Below are positions 17,774 through 25,069 of a DNA stretch of 58,485 bases, piece by piece. Below the pieces are notes generated by a model. That model was not told the DNA's origin and did no database searches. It saw only the letters and a list, made by a program, of their open reading frames with translations. Location: contig NZ_DS022294.1 of assembly GCF_000153765.1 (NCBI RefSeq), positions 1,086,678-1,145,162 of the forward strand, read 5' to 3'. Position 1 is the first letter of the stretch. Every line of letters begins with the position of its first letter. This DNA is from Mariprofundus ferrooxydans PV-1 (GTDB taxonomy: Bacteria; Pseudomonadota; Zetaproteobacteria; Mariprofundales; Mariprofundaceae). A program made the position numbers and the translations under genes.

Positions 17774-18449
17774 ACTACTGCGAAAAGTCCCCCTGTTTTC
17801 CGAACTCAATGAAGGCGAGCTTGCCTCCATTGCCAAGCTGGCGTCGAGCATTGACGTGCAGAAGAAGAATATCGTCGTGCAGGAGTTCGCCCCGGGCGAT
17901 TCGATGTATGTCATACTCAGTGGTGAAGTCAAAATATCCACCTACTCGGTTGACGGGCGGGAAGTGGTACTGGCCCTGCTCGGCAAAGGCTCATTCTTCG
18001 GTGAAATGTCTCTGCTGGATGAACAACCCCGCTCGGCTACCGTAACCACCATGACCGACGCGAAGCTCGCCCATATCCGCAGACGTGATCTGGTACCGCT
18101 GCTGATGGAGCGCCCTGCCATCACACTGAAACTGCTGTCGGAAATCACCTCGCGACTGCGCCGCACCAGTCGCGTGCTCGAGCGCATCAGCAGCATGGAT
18201 GTGCCACACCGGCTCTATGCCTATATCGTGGACCACTGCCACCGCTTCGGACAGCCGAAAAGCGATGGCCGCTACAGCACCGTACTGCCAACGCACCAGC
18301 TGCTGGCAGATCAACTCTCGACCAGCCGTGAAACCATTTCACGCGCCATCAGCACACTGAAAAAAGAGGGTATCCTGCTGCAGGGAGACGGCCGCGGTAA
18401 GATGAGCGTGGATGTTGATGCCCTGGAAGAGCGCATCGACGATTTTTAA
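17766..18449 (+). CDS. Crp/Fnr-family transcriptional regulator
   Basis: A 227-residue regulator with an N-terminal cyclic-nucleotide-binding fold (about 1-120; phosphate-binding-cassette region GSFFGEMSLLDEQPRSATV), a dimerisation helix and a C-terminal winged HTH (LPTHQLLADQLSTSRETISRAISTLKKEGIL). The FNR iron-sulfur cysteines are absent. The RSA segment is like the cAMP site of Crp, so a nucleotide effector is possible. It overlaps the DUF190 gene by eight bases, an unusual partner. Confidence 0.93.
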   Translation: MIELLRKVPLFSELNEGELASIAKLASSIDVQKKNIVVQEFAPGDSMYVILSGEVKISTYSVDGREVVLALLGKGSFFGEMSLLDEQPRSATVTTMTDAKLAHIRRRDLVPLLMERPAITLKLLSEITSRLRRTSRVLERISSMDVPHRLYAYIVDHCHRFGQPKSDGRYSTVLPTHQLLADQLSTSRETISRAISTLKKEGILLQGDGRGKMSVDVDALEERIDDF

Positions 18450-18455
18450 ATCGTC
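18438..18455 (+). terminator. Palindrome spanning the stop codon of the Crp-type gene
   Basis: A perfect inverted repeat GACGATTT-TT-AAATCGTC includes the TAA stop. The U-rich tail is lacking, so it is at most a weak terminator or a stability hairpin in a convergent gene gap. Confidence 0.35.
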
Positions 18456-18497
18456 AGGGGCCTGCTCACACTGGTGATGGTGTCGATTCGTTACAGT

Positions 18498-19343
18498 TTA
18501 AAACGAGATCTGCACCGCGTAACCGGTTTGATCGATACGCGCGGCCAGCCGCTCCATCCACTCCTGATCCAGCGCTGAGAGGTGCACCGCCTCCGGCTGC
18601 ATCGAGGCTCTGGCCAACCCGTAAAGCAACACCCCCTGCACAGGCACGCCGACTATTTTCAGCGCGCGCAGGAAATCAAGATACGCCACCACCTCATGCT
18701 CGGATGGTGGCATACCGTCCCAGGCAGCCATACAGGTCTGAATCCAGCTCGGACAGAGCCGGGCCGTTGTTTCCACCTGATGAAACAGTCGCTCAGGCGT
18801 CAGCGATACTCCGTTGATACGCTTGATACCGGCAGCGGTGGCACTGTCCACCTTGACCCACACCTCGCCATGATGCGCGGCCATCTGCAACAACCCCTGC
18901 TGTACACCCGGCTTGTCGGCATAGGAGCCATTGCTGATCAGTCGCAGCGGTATATCCAGATCCTGCGCCTGCATCATTGCCACAACCACATCAACAACGG
19001 CGGCAAAGTCGCGACAGCCGGTCGGCTCGCCATTACCGGATATCGCAATATCGCATAACCGGCGACAATCGGCAGGTACACGCTGCTGCATAAATTCACC
19101 GTGCATGACCTCTTTCAGCATCGCTTCGAGTTCCGTTTGCAACAGCGCCAGATCAATGGCGGGCGCCGCACCGCGCACCAGATCCGGCACCTGACAATAA
19201 GCGCAGTGCCAGTCACAGGCATTGTTCGGATTCAGGTTAATGCCGATGGATACGCCGCCGGCCCGACGCGAAACGACAGGGTACACATAGGTCATACCGG
19301 CAGCATTCCGATCATGGTTGGATGTATTGAGTTGCTGCGTCAT
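18498..19343 (-). CDS. Radical SAM protein (COG0731-like)
   Basis: A cluster-binding triad C43-x3-C47-x2-C50 (NNACDWHCAYC) is followed by the GNGEPT element that contacts SAM and by later barrel strands. No SPASM or auxiliary cluster cysteines are evident. Substrate unknown. The frame is open upstream to 19397, but ATG 19343 sits one base after the stop of a small upstream ORF (TGAGATG), which strongly suggests coupling. The family contains wyosine-like and maturase-like members; neither can be chosen here. Confidence 0.8.
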   Translation of the reverse strand: MTQQLNTSNHDRNAAGMTYVYPVVSRRAGGVSIGINLNPNNACDWHCAYCQVPDLVRGAAPAIDLALLQTELEAMLKEVMHGEFMQQRVPADCRRLCDIAISGNGEPTGCRDFAAVVDVVVAMMQAQDLDIPLRLISNGSYADKPGVQQGLLQMAAHHGEVWVKVDSATAAGIKRINGVSLTPERLFHQVETTARLCPSWIQTCMAAWDGMPPSEHEVVAYLDFLRALKIVGVPVQGVLLYGLARASMQPEAVHLSALDQEWMERLAARIDQTGYAVQISF

Positions 19344-19344
19344 C

Positions 19345-19644
19345 TCAGACAAACAGATCGATCGCGCGACCACCTGTGGCAAGTGCAGATGAGGCATTCT
19401 GGCCGCGATGCGTATAGGTCAGAGGAGGCTCTTTCGCCGAATCCTGATAGGCCGCACTACTACTGCGCAACTCATTGCGCAGCCCGGCACCGCCGCCGGC
19501 TTCGGAGGACCTACTCACCGGCGTGATATCAATGACCGGATTCGTAAATTGCGTAACGACCTGCTGCGGTGATATCAGCGGCGGTACAGCTACCGCAGGA
19601 GGGTAGCTGTCGAAGCGCATGACAAAACCCAACGTTACAGACAT
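19345..19644 (-). CDS. Small protein of unknown function, coupled to the radical SAM gene
   Basis: A 99-codon ORF, possibly starting at the internal Met 9 (MRFDSYPPAVAVPP). It is Pro/Ser/Ala-rich, lacks cysteine, and ends with YTHRGQNAS and GGRAIDLFV. I have no named family. The one-base gap to the radical SAM start is the main evidence that it is real. It could be an accessory peptide or substrate of that enzyme, or an unrelated small protein. Confidence 0.55.
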   Translation of the reverse strand: MSVTLGFVMRFDSYPPAVAVPPLISPQQVVTQFTNPVIDITPVSRSSEAGGGAGLRNELRSSSAAYQDSAKEPPLTYTHRGQNASSALATGGRAIDLFV

Positions 19645-19687
19645 TGATCCAATTTAACCGAGAGCGCCTTTTTGTTCAATTCAGTCA

Positions 19688-20965
19688 TCACTGTGCCACG
19701 CTGCACATGGCTGAGGTCACCTGCCGCAAATCTGCTTCGGAGATGACAAACGGCGGCATCGTATAGAGCAGGCGCCCGAAAGGCCTGAGCCACACCCCGC
19801 GCGCAATCAGCGCCTCCTGCACGCGTCCCATATCCATCGGCTCGCGCATCTCAATCACGCCGATCGCGCCTTTCACGCGCACATCGGCCACGCGAGTGCT
19901 CTCCCGACAGGGAGCCAGCTCAAGTTGCAACTGCTGCTCGATCTTTGCCACCCGTTGCTGCCACGGCGTGGCCAGCAACAGATCGAGGCTGGCCAGTGCC
20001 ACGGCACAGGCCAGCGGATTAGCCATAAAGGTAGGCCCGTGCATCAGCACACCGCTGCCGTCGGCATGAATCCCCTCGCACACCGCTGCCGTGCACAACA
20101 CCGCCGCCAGTGTCATATAGCCGCCGGTCAGCGCCTTGCCGACGCACATGATATCCGGCGTGACCTGCGCCTGTTCACAGGCAAACATCGTACCGGTACG
20201 GCCGAAACCGGTGGCAATCTCATCGACAATCAGCAGTACATTACAGGCATCGCACAAACGGCGCACCTGACGCAGAAACTCCGGCGCATAAAAACGCATG
20301 CCGCCGGCCCCCTGCACGATGGGCTCAAGAATCACCGCCGCTATTTCGTTATGGTGTGCCTCAATCAATGAACGAAACGACGCGATCTGCTGCTCATCCC
20401 ATGCTTCATCGGAGGCCGCACCCGGTGCATCGGCAAAAAAGTGTTGGGGCAGCTGATCGGCAAAGAGATGATGCATGCCGGACACCGGGTCGCAGACAGC
20501 CATCGCTCCGAATGTATCACCATGATAGCCGTGCCGTATGGTCAACAGCCTGGATTTACCGCTTCGCCCCTGTGCCTGCCAGTACTGCAGCGCCATCTTG
20601 ATTGCCACTTCAACCGATACCGAACCGGAATCGGCGAAGAAGACGTGCTGCATGCCGGGCGGTGCAATGCCCAGCAACCGCTCGGCCAGCAGTGCCGCCG
20701 GTGCATGCGTCAGGCCACCGAACATCACGTGCGCCATGCTGCCCAGTTGCTGCCCGATCGCGGCATTGAGCTCCGGTACATTGTAGCCGTGAATCGCACA
20801 CCACCATGAAGCCATGCCATCAATCACCCGGCGTCCGTCCTCGAATGTCAGGCGCACGCCCTCAGCGCTTTTAACCGCATAGACCGGCGCAGGATCAAGC
20901 ATCGAAGCATAGGGGTGCCAGACATGCGCCTGCTCAAACGCCTGCCAGTCCGGTTGCGTCGTCAT
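19688..20965 (-). CDS. bioA: Adenosylmethionine-8-amino-7-oxononanoate aminotransferase
   Basis: A PLP enzyme of biotin synthesis that transfers an amino group from SAM to KAPA to form DAPA. The 425 residues are normal. Signatures: WHPYASM near the start, GMASWWCAIHGYN, FADSGSVSVEVAIKMALQYW, the PLP Asp in LLIVDEIATGFGRTG, the Schiff-base Lys in CVGKALTGGY and HGPTFMANPLAC. It overlaps holA by four bases (ATGA). Other bio genes are not in the window. Confidence 0.97.
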   Translation of the reverse strand: MTTQPDWQAFEQAHVWHPYASMLDPAPVYAVKSAEGVRLTFEDGRRVIDGMASWWCAIHGYNVPELNAAIGQQLGSMAHVMFGGLTHAPAALLAERLLGIAPPGMQHVFFADSGSVSVEVAIKMALQYWQAQGRSGKSRLLTIRHGYHGDTFGAMAVCDPVSGMHHLFADQLPQHFFADAPGAASDEAWDEQQIASFRSLIEAHHNEIAAVILEPIVQGAGGMRFYAPEFLRQVRRLCDACNVLLIVDEIATGFGRTGTMFACEQAQVTPDIMCVGKALTGGYMTLAAVLCTAAVCEGIHADGSGVLMHGPTFMANPLACAVALASLDLLLATPWQQRVAKIEQQLQLELAPCRESTRVADVRVKGAIGVIEMREPMDMGRVQEALIARGVWLRPFGRLLYTMPPFVISEADLRQVTSAMCSVAQ

Positions 20966-21951
20966 ACGCCCAGCCTCTTTGCGCCCACCAGATCCAGCGT
21001 CAGTCGCTCCATCACCACCGACTTATCTTCCAGCGATGCACCCTTGATCAACTTCTCCGCATCGCTGATGCGCCTGACCGCCGCCGATAACTCCGCCCCG
21101 CGCCAGCAGCGGACCTCGCCACCGACTCTGTTGCGCGCATCGCCAAACACCTTGGCCGCCTGCAGCGGATTACGATCATGCTGCGACTGATACCAGCGAT
21201 ACATCAGCAACTGCTGCATACGCGTGCCCAGCCATGATAGCATCTGAACTTCAGCCACCTGCTGCTCGGCAAGCAGCCTGCGAGCCAGGCTCAACGCATG
21301 TGGCTCACGCATGGCAACAGCATGACACCACTCCTCCAGCGCACCGGGCGCACGCTCACCCAGCAGCTCGCCGACCACGTCCATGCCCAACAGTGCGCCC
21401 TCGCCGCCATCGTAGCAGCCCAGCCGCGCAATCAGCTGGCGCGCCGCCTGACGCATGCCGCACAGTCGCTCGCCCATCCACTGCACCGTCTCCGGTGCCA
21501 GTTGCAGGCCCGCCCTGCTCACCTCTTCGCCCAGCCAGCGAGTGAACCCGGCCACATCCGGCAGTGCGAACTCGCACTGGGGCAGTACCGTTTCCGCTTT
21601 CATTTTTTTATGCAGTGCCTTGCGCCATTCGATCCCCGGCGCACAGATAATCAGCCGGTTGCCGGGCGCCACCGAGCGGCTCATCTTCAGCAGATGCTCT
21701 GTCTGTTTCGGATTGGCCGACTGGGCGTTGCGCACCAGCGCATAGCAGTACGTGGGACCAAACAGGCCTCTGTTGCGCGAGGCAGTTTCAATACGCGCCA
21801 GCTCGGTTACATCGACACGCAGGCGTGTAGCTTCCGGATCGCCATCGGCAAGCAGCAACTCGGCCGCTTCCACCAGCGCATCCTGATCTTCGCCATGCAG
21901 ATAATAACACGAGTGTTCTGCCGGCAGCAGACGTGCCGGATTCAACCGCAT
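20962..21951 (-). CDS. holA: DNA polymerase III, delta subunit
   Basis: The 329-residue delta subunit of the clamp loader, which opens the beta clamp. The sequence has the diverged AAA+ layout: CYYLHGEDQDALVEAAELL near the start, NRGLFGPTYCYALVRNAQS, and a C-terminal alpha-helical collar (AKVFGDARNRVGG). Location between lptE and bioA in a leuS-lptE-holA string is the common order in proteobacteria and confirms the call. Confidence 0.93.
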   Translation of the reverse strand: MRLNPARLLPAEHSCYYLHGEDQDALVEAAELLLADGDPEATRLRVDVTELARIETASRNRGLFGPTYCYALVRNAQSANPKQTEHLLKMSRSVAPGNRLIICAPGIEWRKALHKKMKAETVLPQCEFALPDVAGFTRWLGEEVSRAGLQLAPETVQWMGERLCGMRQAARQLIARLGCYDGGEGALLGMDVVGELLGERAPGALEEWCHAVAMREPHALSLARRLLAEQQVAEVQMLSWLGTRMQQLLMYRWYQSQHDRNPLQAAKVFGDARNRVGGEVRCWRGAELSAAVRRISDAEKLIKGASLEDKSVVMERLTLDLVGAKRLGV

Positions 21952-21967
21952 GCGGAGTTATCCCGCA

Positions 21968-22471
21968 TCAGAAGCCGGAACGGACGCGCCCCACCGCATC
22001 CGACACCCACTGCTTCTGCAAATCATTCAGCAACCGCGTACGCGACGCATCAATACTGGCAGGCCCGCCGGAGATATAGATATCGCCCTGACGCTGAATC
22101 AAGCCGCTCTGCCACAACATTTTACCGTCCACCTCAAGCATCAGTGCTCCGGAGAAGGTCATGCGGTACTGTGTGGCAATACCCGTCACGTCATAGGCCA
22201 GAGGCACGAAGGCGACCGGCGAAATCCGCACATGCAGTAGCGCATGATGCGCCGCATCATGCACCTGCCCGGCAGCCACCAACTCGTAACGCTCCGATCT
22301 CAGCCGCTGACGCAACATGTCGAGCTGCAATTGATCGGCATTGCCGACAATGGAAAGCGTTCGCACATCGGCAGGGATTGCGCCTGTGCCGCCGCCATGA
22401 CCGACCAGATGATAACCGCAGGAGGTCAGCATCAGCAGTACCGCCATAGTGGCAAAGCCGCGAGCGATCAT
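21968..22471 (-). CDS. lptE: LPS-assembly lipoprotein LptE
   Basis: Plug subunit of the outer-membrane LPS translocon LptDE. ATG 22471 overlaps the leuS stop (ATGA). The signal peptide ends in the lipobox LLMLTSCGYHLVG, the hallmark CGYHL start of mature LptE. The middle has the LRSERYELV and ALLHVRISP segments. The frame is also open further upstream into leuS, but the extra 25 residues would precede the signal peptide. Shows that the cell makes LPS. Confidence 0.93.
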   Translation of the reverse strand: MIARGFATMAVLLMLTSCGYHLVGHGGGTGAIPADVRTLSIVGNADQLQLDMLRQRLRSERYELVAAGQVHDAAHHALLHVRISPVAFVPLAYDVTGIATQYRMTFSGALMLEVDGKMLWQSGLIQRQGDIYISGGPASIDASRTRLLNDLQKQWVSDAVGRVRSGF

Positions 22472-24924
22472 GCCGGTTTGACCACAATATTCAGCAAACG
22501 ACCGGGCACCAGAATCACCTTGACGATCTGCATACCGTCCAGCCACTTATGGATCGCAAAATCGGCCTGTGCCGCCGCCAGCGCTTCATCCTGACCTGCA
22601 TCCTTGGCAATCGTGATCTCTCCACGTTTTTTACCCTGAACCTGCACCACCAGCGTAATCTCATCCTGCTCAAGCGCCGCCTGATCGGCTACCGGCCAGT
22701 CAGCCAGCACGGCCACCTGTTTCATGCCCAACATCTCACCCATTTCACAGGCGAAATGGGGTACGAATGGCGCCAGCATGATGGCCAGCACTTCCACACC
22801 CTCGCGATAGGCCGCCTTGCCGCCCGGTCCAGCAGGTTTAAAATCCTGCAATGCATTGGCCAGCTCCATCTGGGCCGCAATCGCCACATTAAAGGCAAAA
22901 CCATGCTCAAAGGCATGCGTCACGCGCTCAATGGTCGTATGTATTGTGCGGCGCATCAGCTTCACGGCTGCCGCATCCTCATCCCCGTCAGCCGCCGCAT
23001 CGACCCTTTCCAGCAAACGCCAGACGCGCTTGAGAAAACGATGCCCGCCCTCAACGCCGGCATCATGCCACTCCAGCTCTTTCTCGGGTGGCGCAGCAAA
23101 CAGCGTGAACAAACGGGCGGTATCGGCGCCGAAGCGTTCGATGATCGCCTTTGGATCAACCGTATTGCCCTTGGATTTGGACATTTTGGTACCGTCCTTG
23201 AGCACCATGCCTTGCGTCAGCAGATTTTTAAACGGCTCGTCCCCTCCCTGCCCGGAAGTGAACAGGCCGGCATCGCGCATCAACTTGTGATAAAAGCGTG
23301 CATAAAGCAGGTGCAGCACGGCATGTTCAACGCCGCCGATATACTGATCCACCGGTGCCCAGCGCTGCATGGCTGCGGCATCCACCATCGCCTCTCCGTT
23401 GCGCGGACTGGTGTAGCGGTTCATGTACCACGATGACTCCATGAAGGTATCGAACGTATCGAGCTCACGCACCGCCGCTTTACCGCACTGCGGGCAGTCG
23501 GCATGTTTGAAGCTCTCGCATTCAGTCAGCGGCGAAGCCCCGCCTGTCGGCTGCAGGTCGGTCGGTAGCACAACCGGCAACTGATCATCCGGCACCGGCA
23601 CCGCACCGCAATCTGCGCAGTGAATCACCGGAATCGGCGCGCCCCAGTAGCGCTGGCGGGAGACCAGCCAGTCGCGCAAACGGTATTGCACCCGCTCGGC
23701 TCCCTTACCATTCTCGGCCAGCCACTCAATGATCGCCGTTTTTGCATCGGCTGAGGCCATGCCGTCAAACTGGCCGGAGTTGATCAACACACCCGCCTCG
23801 GTAAAGGCCGCTGTCTCTATATCCCAGTCACCGTCAACCGGGGCAATCACCTGTCTGATCGAAAGGCCATATTTGCGGGCAAAATCGTAGTCGCGCACGT
23901 CATGCGCCGGCACGCTCATCACCGCGCCCGTGCCGTATCCCATCAGTACGAAATTGGCCACCCAGACAGGCACAGACTCACCGCTAATCGGGTGGATGGC
24001 ATGAAAGCCGGTCGCCATGCCCTTCTTTTCCATCGTTTCGACATCGGCTTCCTTGGTCGATATTTTACTGCACTCATCCAGAAACAGTGCCAGTTCCGGG
24101 TTGCTTTCAGCCGCCTGCTTCGCCAGCGGATGACCGGCCGCCACAGCCATATAGGTCACACCCATCAGCGTATCGGGACGTGTGGTAAAGATATCCAGCG
24201 TATCGCCCGAGCCTTCTATACCGAAGGAGACTTCGGCACCCGTTGATTTGCCGATCCAGTTGCGCTGCATACCCACCACTTTCTCGGGCCAGCCGGACAG
24301 GCTATCGAGGTCTGCCAGCAGCTCTTCGGCATAGTCGGTAATGCGGATAAACCACTGTTTCAGATTCTTGCGGATCACCGGCGTATCGCAGCGCCAGCAG
24401 ACGCCATCCACCACCTGCTCGTTAGCCAGCACCGTGTGACACGGATCGCACCAGTTCACTTCGGCATCCTGCTGATAGGCCAGGCCTTTCTGCATCAACC
24501 GGGTAAACATCCACTGCTCCCAGCGATAGTAATCGGGATGGCAGGTCGCAATTTCACGCGACCAGTCATAGGAGAGCCCCAGGCGCTTGAGCTGAACGCG
24601 CATCTGGTCGATATTGGCATAGGTCCACTCGGCCGGCGGACGATTGTGCTTGATGGCGGCATTTTCTGCCGGCAGACCGAAGGCATCCCAGCCAATCGGG
24701 TGCAGCACATTATAGCCCTTCATGCGCTTATAACGCGCCACAGCATCACCCAGGCAGTAGTTACGCACATGACCCATATGCAGATTTCCCGATGGGTAAG
24801 GAAACATCACCAGACAGTAATAGGGTTCCCTCGAATCATCATTGAGGGCTGAATCCATATCGGATTCGGCCCATCGCTGCTGCCATTTGGCTTCAATGTT
24901 CTGTGCTTCATAACGTCCGGACAC
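22468..24924 (-). CDS. leuS: Leucyl-tRNA synthetase
   Basis: A class I aminoacyl-tRNA synthetase of 818 residues. The HIGH-type motif is GNLHMGHVRN near residue 48 and the KMSKS motif is KMSKSKGN. An editing domain lies between them (TRPDTLMGVTYMAVA) and a zinc-type cysteine set is seen in CADCGAVPVPD. The likely start is a GTG at 24924 with GAGGAG ten bases upstream. First gene of the leuS-lptE-holA-bioA chain. Confidence 0.98.
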   Translation of the reverse strand: MSGRYEAQNIEAKWQQRWAESDMDSALNDDSREPYYCLVMFPYPSGNLHMGHVRNYCLGDAVARYKRMKGYNVLHPIGWDAFGLPAENAAIKHNRPPAEWTYANIDQMRVQLKRLGLSYDWSREIATCHPDYYRWEQWMFTRLMQKGLAYQQDAEVNWCDPCHTVLANEQVVDGVCWRCDTPVIRKNLKQWFIRITDYAEELLADLDSLSGWPEKVVGMQRNWIGKSTGAEVSFGIEGSGDTLDIFTTRPDTLMGVTYMAVAAGHPLAKQAAESNPELALFLDECSKISTKEADVETMEKKGMATGFHAIHPISGESVPVWVANFVLMGYGTGAVMSVPAHDVRDYDFARKYGLSIRQVIAPVDGDWDIETAAFTEAGVLINSGQFDGMASADAKTAIIEWLAENGKGAERVQYRLRDWLVSRQRYWGAPIPVIHCADCGAVPVPDDQLPVVLPTDLQPTGGASPLTECESFKHADCPQCGKAAVRELDTFDTFMESSWYMNRYTSPRNGEAMVDAAAMQRWAPVDQYIGGVEHAVLHLLYARFYHKLMRDAGLFTSGQGGDEPFKNLLTQGMVLKDGTKMSKSKGNTVDPKAIIERFGADTARLFTLFAAPPEKELEWHDAGVEGGHRFLKRVWRLLERVDAAADGDEDAAAVKLMRRTIHTTIERVTHAFEHGFAFNVAIAAQMELANALQDFKPAGPGGKAAYREGVEVLAIMLAPFVPHFACEMGEMLGMKQVAVLADWPVADQAALEQDEITLVVQVQGKKRGEITIAKDAGQDEALAAAQADFAIHKWLDGMQIVKVILVPGRLLNIVVKPA

Positions 24925-25069
24925 TGGCTAAAACTCCTCATTGCAAGCGTGTCCGTTCATGCAATTTATCAAAACCAAATGCTTTCTTAGTCGACAAATG
25001 CCTTACGGACACTTAAGCGCCGGATGATGAGGCCATCCCGAGCGAAAGAAAAGGCCTTACGCCTGTTAG

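Noticed and set aside
21298-22449. Plus-strand frame of 383 codons over holA and lptE
   Set aside because: Antisense to two recognised genes; low-complexity Arg/Gln/Ala composition and no motif.
22549-23436. Plus-strand frame of 295 codons inside leuS
   Set aside because: Lies in the opposite strand of leucyl-tRNA synthetase and shows no conserved feature.
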